Below are positions 1 to 9,646 of a stretch of DNA of 26,892 bases, piece after piece. Position 1 is the first letter of the stretch. Every line of letters begins with the position of its first letter. Where the stretch lies: NCBI RefSeq assembly GCF_001039355.2, contig NW_019775509.1, positions 133,002 to 159,893 of the forward strand, in the 5' to 3' direction. The translations under genes and the position numbers were made by a program. This DNA comes from Lingula anatina. Lineage: Eukaryota > Brachiopoda > Lingulata > Lingulida > Lingulidae. The notes under the pieces were generated by a model. It saw only the letters and a program-made list of their open reading frames with translations, did no database searches and had not been told where the DNA came from.

Positions 1-309
1 ATTAACAAGATGGCGGCTTAAGCATCTGCTTGTTATTCGGCTACTGAAAGTGCACCTAAGTTTTATTCTTTGCTATTGCCACAAATTACTTAACAATTGC
101 AACTGTATAAAGACCAAACTTTCTTCATCTGATACTATATTTATAGGCACTTGTTATGAGTGGGAAATATTTTTCGTGCAATATTTATTCTCCACACACC
201 ACCTCGCGAGATCAACGTGTAGCTGGACACTTACACAGTGAGACCCTGCGACATAAAAGTTGCAATTTATCTTCATATTTCGTGTAGTTATGCATTTAAA
301 AGCACTTAC

Positions 310-366
310 CTGTTTTTTGAAAACCTTGTCCAACGTAATATCATATAAATTCTGTACTTCTCTCAT
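310..366 (-). CDS. Probable first coding exon of an unrecognised minus-strand gene
   Basis: Read on the minus strand, an ATG at 366-364 opens a 19-codon stretch, MREVQNLYDITLDKVFKKQ. It ends exactly at CAG|GTAAGT (donor at 309-304), which matches the 5' splice consensus in full, and the intron begins in phase 0. A GC box and a CCAAT box lie 150-180 bases upstream, as expected for a transcription start. The rest of the gene would lie beyond the left edge of the window. The pattern L-Y-D-I-T-L-D-K-V-F loosely resembles the N-terminal helix of some leucine-rich-repeat adaptor proteins (ZYG11/AMN1 style), but 19 residues cannot settle that and I do not name the gene. Reading through the donor stays open to 154, but this is probably intron. 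Confidence 0.5.
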
Positions 367-515
367 TTTTTAGAAACTTGGGACTCCGTTTCTGTTTCTG
401 TCCTCAAAAATCAACAGACGAAGGCACAGATACTAACAAACGAGATTTAAACGAGATAGCAATTAAGCGTAACAGAGATAGGCATCCATTGTTCTCTGGG
501 TTCTATTCATTCCGA

Positions 516-548
516 CCAATGAGAGACCGTAATACGGGCTCCGCCCCC
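516..548 (-). promoter_or_regulatory. GC box and CCAAT box, likely promoter of the gene starting at 366
   Basis: An Sp1-type GC box (minus-strand GGGGGCGGAGCCC, 548-536) lies 16 bases from a CCAAT pentamer (plus strand 516-520). This is a local GC-rich patch in AT-rich DNA. It sits about 150-180 bases upstream of the ATG of the minus-strand exon, a normal promoter distance. No TATA box is evident between them. Both motifs work in either orientation, so a bidirectional promoter is possible. Confidence 0.4.
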
Positions 549-600
549 ACGCGTGTAATCTCCTTCTGTTATAACTCCTTGATATAATCAACTCACTGAA

Positions 601-1629
601 AAGTGCAGGTACTCAACAAGTGCACGAGACTTCAAGGTGAAAATTAACGCAATAGCTCAGAGTTGATGAAAGTGAATATAACACCACTTGCCTAAAACCC
701 TGGTATATAGAAAGAAAAAAAATACTCGAATACGAAAACCAAAGTAGCGCCAACTGAGCCGTTCTGGTAATACTCATTTTCCTTGCCCTGATATGGACAA
801 GCTCGCCGTAGCCGAGACAGACGCGGTTTGGTTGCAGTCCAAAAACGCTGCCCGAATACACAACTAAGGGGCTGTTTCTTTTTCTTAATTTGCTTGTATT
901 TCTCGATTTTTTAAACCTTCCTGTCGGAAAAATACTTAACACTTTTCATGTAACACTTTTTCTGTGCATTTTGGCATTTCACATCTGCTAAAACGTTTTT
1001 CGTCGCGCAAGTAAAATTCAAAGTTACATCATTTGGAAATTCCTTTCTCGAACTTTCCCTTTCGATCACAATGTCAAACCCCATGACATAACATTGTAGA
1101 ATAATCTTTTCTACGCCTGGAGACTAAAAAATTTCAGGCCAGCACCGTGTCAGCCTCTGACATAACTTCACATCTCACCTGACAACCGTTATGTATAGAA
1201 AATGAGCAAATCCTATCGTCAAACAGCGAAGTTCCGTGTGTCACCCAATATTACACGAATAGAATCGTTACATCTTTCTTTGAACTTGACTTTGAAGGGT
1301 GATGCTGTCTGCCATTTCTCTGTTTTGTTACATATAGCTTTGAAACTGAAGAGAAGCAGTTAGCCTGTCATTATAAAGCATTATACAATTACTGTAGATG
1401 AGCTGTGATTCTGTCACTGCACAGAACAATATTCAGAACTCAATTACGACAGATGTGAAGTAAACAGAATGAAAACCTAACTTTACAACAAAAGACAAAA
1501 TGACTATAATCAGTAAAAATGTCTATATTTGTCAAGATAACTACATGGTCTGTGAGAGCAATTTTTGTTGTAACTGTAAAATGATATAATAATGTCACTG
1601 TAACGGTTTATTACCCTGTATATTCATGC
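601..1629. other. Non-coding stretch, nothing recognised
   Basis: A 109-codon minus-strand open frame (942-613) has no splice-site support, no recognisable domain and low-complexity composition. It is treated as chance. No RNA gene, repeat or transposon end was seen. Confidence 0.5.
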
Positions 1630-1729
1630 ACTAACTGTACACACTTGAGCCATGAGGTTCGCATTTTTTTTTTCTTTCTTTTTTGCATAATCTTAAGACT
1701 GGGGCTAGATCCGACGCTGCGGAATAGAA

Positions 1730-1768
1730 AAGACTCATCACATCATAATTTTTAGGATGATGAGTCTT
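1730..1768. repeat. Short perfect inverted repeat (hairpin) beside an AT microsatellite
   Basis: AAGACTCATCA at 1730-1740 is perfectly complementary to TGATGAGTCTT at 1758-1768. This gives an 11-bp stem with a 17-base loop, 12 bases before a long AT run. It may be a transposon remnant or a mutational product of the adjacent unstable tract. Confidence 0.6.
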
Positions 1769-1778
1769 ACTGAATATT

Positions 1779-1780
<2 letters not shown>

Positions 1781-1842
<62 letters not shown>
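1781..1842. repeat. (AT)n microsatellite
   Basis: About 31 uninterrupted AT dinucleotides. The minus-strand open frame across it, with alternating Ile-Tyr, is an artefact of the repeat. Confidence 0.98.
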
Positions 1843-1846
<4 letters not shown>

Positions 1847-1879
1847 CCCTAAGGCCATAGCATTTAATACAGGCGACAA

Positions 1880-3887
1880 TTTGATATATTGTTATTATTG
1901 TTAAAATGATTTGGATGGTGGGGTTATACAATTAAAGCGGCCTTGTTAGGTATTTCGAACAATCGATATTCTTCGTTGCCTTCTTTCTTGTTATGAATGG
2001 AACTGTGAAAGTTTGTGGTACACTGGGATGGAGGAGACATAAAATTTATTGTACCTATGCCTGGTCTTCCTACTGACCACCGCCCACCGACCAGTCAAGG
2101 TCAAATCCACCTTTCACACCTGTGTCTCAACGAAGTCACCCGTAAGCCACTTGCTTCGTTTTAAGAGTATTCACAGGGGAAGGGTGCAGGATTTGTCCTC
2201 CGCGCATTACTGGTTATCTCGCGGGTGACAAATTAAGGGGAGGCCCAGTAAAATTTGATATCTTTTCAGCGACAAAATATGCGATATTAAATACCCATTG
2301 ATATTTGCCTATTGTAAAAAACATATGCGGATTTGTTACTGTATGTTATTCACCGTGGCAGATATTAGTCATGGTTTTGGGGATGTGCAATGGTGTGTAG
2401 GAATCACGTGCAAGACCCAGGTACGTAATTGTTTACCGATATGCTTGTGCTTGGACGTCTTGGAAATTGAAATGCCATTTGGAATTTTTTTTTTTTTTTT
2501 ACGGAGCCGTAGGGACAAATCAGCCTCCGCGCTGGAAAATTAAGTCAAATTATTGATGCGCTTATCTAAATGAACATTTCTGACAAATTCTTCAAAGGTA
2601 TTTTTATTTCGTAACTTTCAAGATATGCCTGTACTTTGCACACGTCGGTTAGAATAAATATGTCTTTACATTTTTTCTTTTGTTATTATTTTTTTATTTA
2701 CTTATTTAATTTTTTGGTTGCTTTTACCTCCATTGTTTTAAAATTCCATATATTTCAGTTCTCAGTTTGCTCCTCCCCCTCCTTCGCTTAATACAGATGG
2801 ACTTCAATATAAAACAGTTTAATTATTTGCAAGTTTTCAAAAGTTTTTCCATTCACATTTTTGCAAAACCGTAGCCAACCTCTGAATAAAGCCTGTCATA
2901 ACATGAAAAACGTCACTATTGAACCGAACACCCCCAAACAATAAATAAATAAATAAATAATGCATTCGTCTTCATTTATATCGGACTGTGAAACGCACTT
3001 GTCCTAAGGCATGTTCGAGACTCCTAACAACGGGGAAATTTGCTTCCGTTTTAATCAGTGCTCCTCCTTATCTTTTGGGAAACAGCCATACCATCTATTA
3101 TCTAACATTTTATCACTAAACTGGCCATATTAACTCGGCTTAGCACGGATGGATCGATTAGCACCTATTAATATTACATTATGAGCAGAGGAAGCGCGTC
3201 AGTATTCAAATGTCTGGGGTATAAACGCTTAATGTAATACGTAACATTAGTTTGTATATATTGAAATATTAGAACGTGTTATTGATAAATGGTAGGCCTA
3301 CACTATGTAATACTTTGAACACAGCGATGAGGAGCTAGGTTTTTAAACAAATTATTAGTATTATTATTATTTACTCTTTTGTAATGATTACACGCAGAAT
3401 ATCAATCATTTATAAAAGGCAATAAGGACGGTCAATATTATAATTCTAAAACGCGCAGCTTTCCTTTTGAGAGTTTCAAATAGAACTACAGAGAGTGGAA
3501 CCAGGTGACTGCATCTTTCAATGTATCTGACTATGCATATATGACATACCGAATATCTAAATCAGCGAAGAAAAAAAGTAGACGAAGACCTGAGCTGATC
3601 TGAACTGATGTCGGTACTGAATTCTGATCAAATCGTGAAGCGGAATAGATCTTGTTAACCGTTAAAACTAGGTCAGGCTCATCCACCGGTCTTTGTATCA
3701 TTTGTTAAAAATCAATAACCAGAAGTACGCGAGTCCTGTACTATTTCGTGATGTGAACTTAACAGACACGTTACCCGGTTTACACTACTGTTTGTCGTCA
3801 TCATAATCATATAAACAGATGTGGTGAGCAGTATTATATGGAAATTATCAACATGACGTTCTTTAGGTTTGTTGTCAGTACATATAT
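1880..3887. other. Non-coding stretch with a short ATAA microsatellite
   Basis: Mostly AT-rich unique sequence. A tetranucleotide ATAA run occupies 2941-2960 and a T run lies near 2487-2501. A GC-richer patch near 2080-2200 has no coding support. One possible small exon (2362-2420, +), ending in CAG|GTACGT, is discussed as a weak candidate only. Confidence 0.5.
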
Positions 3888-3946
3888 GAGAGAGAGAGAG
3901 AGAGAGAGAGTCGAGAGAGAGAGAGAGGGAGAGAGAGGGAGGGAGA
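3888..3946. repeat. (GA)n microsatellite, interrupted
   Basis: GA dinucleotides interrupted by TC and GG variants. A second short GA tract follows at about 3988-4000. The Ser-Leu-rich minus-strand open frame here is only the translation of this repeat. Confidence 0.95.
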
Positions 3947-4303
3947 TTCAAAAATAGAAACGGCTACAGCACGGCACTGAAGTATATAGAGAGAGAGAGG
4001 GTTGGCAGAAAGAAAAGACAGAGGTGGGCAGTTTAGGAACGGTCAGAAATCACCGTTCATCAGCATATAGCTTCTACGTGCATTCAGGGGTCGAAGTCAA
4101 TGTCAAAACCAGACTGTGTGTCAAATGTTACCTTACATGTCTTATCGTGACCCCTTCTAAAAGGTCTCTGATAAATATTGCTGTCAACCTGCTATCAGTG
4201 ATCAGAACGGCAAAGACCATATATAAGCTAAGCTTTGTATGGAGCAACTGCCTGTGAATGTGAACAGTAATCTGGTAACAGTGTGTAAAAGTGGTCCACT
4301 CAC

Positions 4304-4334
4304 CGTTATTTTTTCCGTAACCCCAGGACGTCAT
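4304..4334 (-). CDS. Alpha-carbonic anhydrase, first coding exon (partial gene)
   Basis: On the minus strand an ATG at 4334-4332 begins MTSWGYGKNN plus one base of the next codon (G). It is followed directly by the donor GTGAGT (4303-4298). Animal alpha-carbonic anhydrases start with this motif: human CA2 begins with a closely similar S-H-H-W-G-Y-G-K-H-N-G. Their first intron falls just after it, so both the protein motif and the exon boundary fit. The enzyme is a zinc-dependent hydratase that interconverts carbon dioxide and bicarbonate, acting in acid-base balance and, in shell-forming animals, in biomineralisation. The catalytic His residues lie in later exons, which I could not find between 600 and 4300, so the gene may have a long first intron. 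An in-frame ATG further upstream (4418) exists, but the conserved motif starts at 4334. No signal peptide is present, so a cytosolic form is likely. Confidence 0.7.
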
Positions 4335-4700
4335 CTCTTCTTCTTGTTCTCGATCAAAATGTGTCAGTTGCTTGTCGACTGAATTACCTCGGCCTTCAGT
4401 TTCCGTATGCGTGTTCAATAACCGCTTCGCCTAAAATACCAAACAACGCACATCAACATTGTAAAGATGCTGTAGAGGCCGAAAAATTGATTTCTTGGGC
4501 ATTACTACGATGCATAAATAGACAATCGTCACAATATTTTGCCTTGCGGCTGCTAATACAATGATAACTGCTAGCCGGCGGATTCAATCAGTAAACTCTA
4601 CAGCACACTGCTCCGATCGATAAAGTCGAACTTGATAGATACTCAAATATTAACAGAATCCTCTTCTTCAACTTCGTGAAAACTGGCCTTGACACCGGTA
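4335..4700 (-). promoter_or_regulatory. Probable 5' UTR and upstream region of the carbonic anhydrase gene
   Basis: This is the interval immediately upstream of the carbonic anhydrase ATG on the minus strand. It is open in the same frame back to 4418. A possible 3' splice site (TATTTTAG) reads on the minus strand near 4430, so the leader may be spliced. A weak TATA-like TATTTATG lies near 4515. No firm start site can be set. Confidence 0.25.
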
Positions 4701-4904
4701 AGATGAAAAAAAAAGCTTGACGATCGATGGACAATAAATGATTTGTGAATAAGCCCTGATACCTGTTGAATGCAGCGCTCTTCGACTAGCGGTTGGCTCC
4801 CAAGTTATCGAAGTAATCACGTGTGCCGAGAGAGCGAGCTCTCGTGAGTTTATAACCCCATGATTTACCAGGCTTCGGCAACCTGAGCCGATCGCTGGAA
4901 GTTC

Positions 4905-4991
4905 ATTGGTTGAGAGAACACGCACCGCTACTGGGCTCATTTGAGGGAAAGAAGGTGGTAACTAGGCAACCGAGCCTCTAATATTTATAAG
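4905..4991 (+). promoter_or_regulatory. Possible plus-strand promoter: CCAAT, RFX X-box-like site and TATA box
   Basis: In order: an inverted CCAAT (ATTGG, 4905-4909); GTAACTAGGCAAC (4958-4970), which resembles the X-box bound by RFX factors; and ATATTTATAAG (4981-4991), a fair TATA box. The spacing is orderly for a core promoter pointing right, with a start expected near 5010-5020. An ATG follows at about 5022 but its frame closes after about 30 codons without a clear donor, so no gene is called. It lies about 600 bases upstream of the carbonic anhydrase start and points the other way. Confidence 0.25.
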
Positions 4992-5019
4992 AAAAACCCT
5001 GAACTCGTATCAGGATCAG

Positions 5020-6342
5020 CTATGATCGCTCCAGTTTTGCTTACTGCTGACTTTCAGCAAAATGAATTGATTACAGTAGTATGCATAAAAAAGACAGTAA
5101 TAATATTAATAACATGAAAACAGTGACATAAATTTTGAATAGAGAATAACTTATCTGCATTTTCAAAAAATCAGGAATACACGAAAATACATCATGTTTT
5201 AATCCAGCAAACAGCATGTATGCTCTGCGTTCGTCTGAATTAAAACGAGTGTAATATTTTAGCATTGGCTTCTAATTTGTTAAATATATGAATATTAACA
5301 CATATCACCTTGTTATAGTAGGCAAATGTATTCTAATGGACTGATGCTCCGGTTACATATTTCTACAGTATAACTGAGGCTAACGCCAAAAATGAAAAAA
5401 AAAAAAATTTATAACAACTTGTGCAGGAGAGGCCTAACTCAATGTAGATAACCTAGTACCGATTGTCTCTCTTAATTGCCGAGAAAAGAATTAAATCATT
5501 GTACGGGCTGGGTAGTACATGTAAAAGAAAGCCATTATAAGTATTATAAATACTTGGTATGTATCAGTATTATTGAATGCAGATTACCTGAGGCGGTCAT
5601 GAGTTTTACTGTATCACTGCTATCTTTGTGGCGGTTATCGATGATATCATGTGTATATTTGCTGGACATTTTAGGACAGTCGAATAAATTTATATAGGTC
5701 TATGTATGATACATCTTGTAAAACGTTTCAGTACCGATAAGGCGTAATATACTGATCGTGCTTATCCATACCTCGTGTTATTTATATTCGCTTTTCCGAT
5801 GGTTTCACACCATCTGTTTATTCTTTCCTTGAGCAAAATAAGTGTCTAATTAGCTTTATTGGGTCTTACGTAAAAACACTGAAAAAAAAAGCATTTACAT
5901 GATCAAGTCAGCAGAGAAGCTAGACGAAATTACCGAACCAAGGTATTCAAAGCATCAATGCAAGGTGAACTTTCTTTCAACAGAATAAGGGCGTGTGGTG
6001 CCAAAGATATTTACTGGGATATAATATATACATAACAGACAAGCTACATCACATTACCACATAATAAAACTGTGTAAAATCTTTAACAGAAGTGACTCGT
6101 TCTAAAAAAAAAAAAGACATTCATATTACGCGTGATGAACTGCCATGCGGGTTTCATATAAGCTCATACATATAATACATTATACACATATTCAGTAGAA
6201 CACTGGGTTCATTCGGAACAAAATAAACTAGATAGCTAAATGAAATGTTTCGTAGTCTGTCAGACTCTGCTATAAGTGTCCGTCATCTCGTTGTAGTAGT
6301 ATTATTGGTTGTTATTGGAATTGTTTTGATGGGTGCGGGTTG
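5020..6342. other. Non-coding stretch, nothing recognised
   Basis: AT-rich sequence with short A runs (near 5395-5406, 5881-5889, 6103-6114). Open frames here are short and lack domain or splice support. Confidence 0.5.
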
Positions 6343-6362
6343 TATTTATTTATTTATTTATC

Positions 6363-6394
<32 letters not shown>
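6343..6394. repeat. Compound TTTA/TTA microsatellite
   Basis: TATT repeats (about 6343-6361) pass directly into roughly ten TTA triplets (6363-6394). The Ile- and Tyr-rich open frames across it are artefacts. Confidence 0.95.
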
Positions 6395-9300
6395 TGCTTA
6401 TCGTTTTCTTATTATCCTTGCATGCTAGAAAAATTAAAAACACAGCACCAATAACGGGCTATAAGCATACGGCACGAACCGCTCACTACCCGATACGGAA
6501 ATTCGTGAATCGTCTAGTGGCACATGCCTGACGCTGAGTGCAAGCGCCCTTATCGACGTTGCTGACACCGTCAGCCGTATTTGGAGTTAACGCAATCCAC
6601 AGTAGTTTGGCGAACTATACTTGGGATCAAGTTAAAGGCAAAGCACATAAGTTCACAATGTGTCGGCTAAAGATAGTGCGTCAGACAGCGTGGCGATTGA
6701 CCTGCTTTTGTTTTATCATATGTATCACCGTGATATATATATTTAAATATATAAGCCTAATCCGGCAGTGCCTGAAGCGAAGGCGTGAACGGGACGGCGT
6801 ATCAAACTGTATTCTTTCTTTATTCAGCTCATCATTTTGGTACATGTAGATGTACTTTATTCAAAATGAATACGACCTAAGACAAATTTTATTTTACAAT
6901 ACACTTACTCTTTTAAAATCATAATTTATATATTTATTTTGTATTGCACAATAACTTATGTGCAGTAAACTCCCAAAGAAACGACATGCCTTATTTAATT
7001 TAAAATTAAAAATGCTAATTTTTAAAAATCCCATATGGAGATTATGTAATTCCAAAATTTGCTTACTTTTTTTAAAAGCAAACTTGTTGTTTGCTTGTTT
7101 GTCAACATTTGTTTATGTAATATTGGGGGCAAGATAGGAATCTAACAGCTAAAAGGAGAAAATGTCGGATTACAAAACCAAAAACAACGTATACTAGCAG
7201 AGCAGGAAGTCTTACCCAATATTTTGAAGGGAGGATCTAGACCGTTTTGTTGAACCACAGGAGAAGCGCCTTGTTTAACAGTTTTGTCATCAGTTGTAGG
7301 TTATTGTGTCACTGCAACCACCCTTAGTGAAGTTGAACAAATACACAACACAATTTTTGGTCGATTTCAATAGAATTTTTGCTGTTTTTATCTAACCAAT
7401 TGTATTAGATTACCGGTCACTCAACGGTCACTGATATATGAAACAGTTTAACTGATATTTATTGGTCAGTCTCTTTCTCTGCGATGTCNATTTCTAACAA
7501 CCAACCCATGCCAATTTTGATTTTAGCAGAAAAACTACACCCCAAGGCTTATTGTGCTCTAGACATTATTAACGCTATAATGCACTATTTTAATAAAGAT
7601 TATCAATTTTATAGCTAATTTGCAGACCTATTTCGAAAAGTATCATTGACATGAACGATAAAAGGTGACATTTTACGCTATGCGTTCGTTACGACTCCAT
7701 ACACCTTTAAAACTTATTTTCGCTTTTCTAATTTGATCACTCAATTTGAGGTTGATTAATAGTTGCCCTTTGCTTTGATCCTTTTAAAAGACCGGCTAAA
7801 TTTTTCGTTTTGCACAAATTTTACTGCGTGATAAAGAATGCAAAGTAACACTAATATACACCGATCGACATCACATAAGCAATGCAAAAGAAGATTGAAA
7901 AAAGTGACATCTTGAAAATGAGGAAGCTAAAATGCATTGTTTTATGTGTCAAGGAAGTTGATTCATCTGAGCAACTGGCAGTATTGATTGTCAATCAAAA
8001 CTTCACACAATGTACGTTTGATTAAAAAAAATCCCACAATATTTCACCTTTGTAGATACCATGATCTTTTTAAGTTTTTATGTTGGCATGTTTCATAATT
8101 AGACTTTCAAACACAGAAAAGACACAAAAGCTTCTAGATGAACATGTATATGCAGAAATTCTTAGCACCTAAGTTTTCAGTGCATTTAGTAGGTAAGTTT
8201 TACATTAAAATAAAAAAGTGTGGGCGTGTGTGTGAATACAGCCAAATGATCAAAAAAGTTGATGCACGGGATTTCTTTGTTCATTCATAGATGGTTGCAA
8301 CAGTCACACCGTCTGATAATGTCTGATAATGTTTGATGTTCGGATTTACTACTGGACGCCATCTGTATGTAAACTCATGAGTATTGTGGGTTTCTAGGAA
8401 TAGGCCGATTTGGTAATTAATTGATATTGGGAGCAAATACGCCGTAAAATATTATCTGAAAATCAAAATTGAATAACAGTCTCTTAGCACGTGAGTTTCA
8501 GTGCATACGATCAATTTCTTTTTACGTGTTTATCTTTGTTCATTGTTATTTTTCTCAGAAAATTGACACAGTAGATAAATGATGGGTCTAACAGGAAATA
8601 TGGAGGAAAGAGTAGTAAATTACTATGAATAATGTTTTGAAGCGATGCTTCCTTACGAGCGGTTTATCCCGGGAAAAAGTACAACCATGCTATCAATACA
8701 GCATCGAAAAACGTGAAGAATTAGCAGTGTGTAAATGTATGACTCAGCATCTGTCATATTAGCCGATGGTTAGACCTATTTGCTGTTTATTTTTTATAAG
8801 GCCAATTATTTGGGGAAATCAATGATTGTGGTGAGATGGCTTTAGGTATATCATGTTTTCTTCCTTTCTTTTTGAAGTTGTATATTTTGCAAAATGATTT
8901 AAACAGGAAACAGATAAAAGAAGCCAACTTACATAACCTATCACCAATCACGCATCTGAAAAAGGTAGTTTCTGATAGTAGTGGTGTTGATAATCCACAA
9001 CCATTATTTGAGATATATGTATATGCTAACAGATACATTATATGATCTCATTCGATGTCGAACTAAACCGCGTTCGTGCCGTGAAGTGTCCTTTATAGTA
9101 ACGAGTTGTGACGATTAATCGGGCAGAAGCAAGTGCTTAATTTCCCCGACCAATCACTGAGGTTCACTCGAGGAATTAAGCAAAATGCAATCAATATTCA
9201 AAACGTCAGGCTTGAAATGTCATTTCGTCTCTGCCAACTCCGACGGAAGCGCTTCCCTACTGAGATTACCTCAAACCATTATTTCATAAAACTGTTGGAT

Positions 9301-9640
9301 GAAAAAACTGGGAATTCTGAACGGAAACCTGGAGAATTGATGACGTTATTAAGGTCTCGTGAAAGTGCTATAAATTCGAGTGGAGAATCGTTTTTAGGTA
9401 AACGTTTGGTACTTACACTGGAAGAAAGTTTGTGACAGATTGTTGTGTAAGCATCATAGATTAATAGCAGTGGAACTATTCTCAATACTGCAGCATACAA
9501 TAATACAGGCTATATACAGGATGATAAGTAAACCATTTGAAAAAAATTGGGACAATAATTGTTTCAGATTATTATTATTTTTTACTTCATCTTATTATAT
9601 TATATTATTATTTTTCTGTCTTTTTTATTCATTGTTTCCT
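6395..9640. other. Long non-coding stretch upstream of the GPCR
   Basis: No gene is supported. The segment 6450-6830 is visibly richer in G+C and holds a 103-codon plus-strand frame (6538-6849). That frame has one hydrophobic segment followed by a basic run, but no splice signals or family resemblance. Overlapping open frames on both strands at 8787-9045 look fortuitous. From 9130 to 9640 the DNA probably holds leader or intron of the GPCR. AGGTAA at 9396-9401 could be a leader donor, but this is uncertain. Confidence 0.45.
7489..7489. other. Ambiguous base (N)
   Basis: A single undetermined base in an intergenic stretch. A second one is at 14694. Both are consistent with consensus uncertainty in a draft assembly. 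Confidence 0.99.
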
Positions 9641-9645
9641 TTCAG
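9611..9645 (+). other. Splice acceptor one base before the GPCR start codon
   Basis: A T-rich tract (9611-9643) ends in CAG at 9643-9645, and the exon starts at 9646, one base before ATG. The upstream leader exon(s) must therefore be non-coding and lie further left. A first exon before an intronless GPCR coding region is common in animals. Confidence 0.75.
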
Positions 9646-9646
9646 A

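Noticed and set aside
613-942. 109-codon minus-strand frame
   Set aside because: Low-complexity Ser/Tyr/Leu composition, no domain and no splice context.
1781-1842. Ile-Tyr repeat protein in the AT tract (and the similar frame at 12418-12600)
   Set aside because: Pure translation of a dinucleotide microsatellite.
3499-3520. Minus-strand Q-S-P word as a possible second carbonic anhydrase exon
   Set aside because: It continues G-S-T-L rather than [IV]-[DN]-I and lacks the upstream W-x5-F-P motif.
6538-6849. 103-codon plus-strand frame with one hydrophobic segment and a basic run
   Set aside because: No splice signals, no homologous pattern and no supporting neighbours; a frame of this length is expected by chance in a locally GC-richer patch.
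8787-9045. Overlapping open frames on both strands (83 and 69 codons)
   Set aside because: Neither shows a motif; candidate splice sites inside conflict with each other.
9440-9646. N-terminal extension of the GPCR frame
   Set aside because: It crosses a T-rich tract and a strong splice acceptor just before the expected Met, so it is intron.
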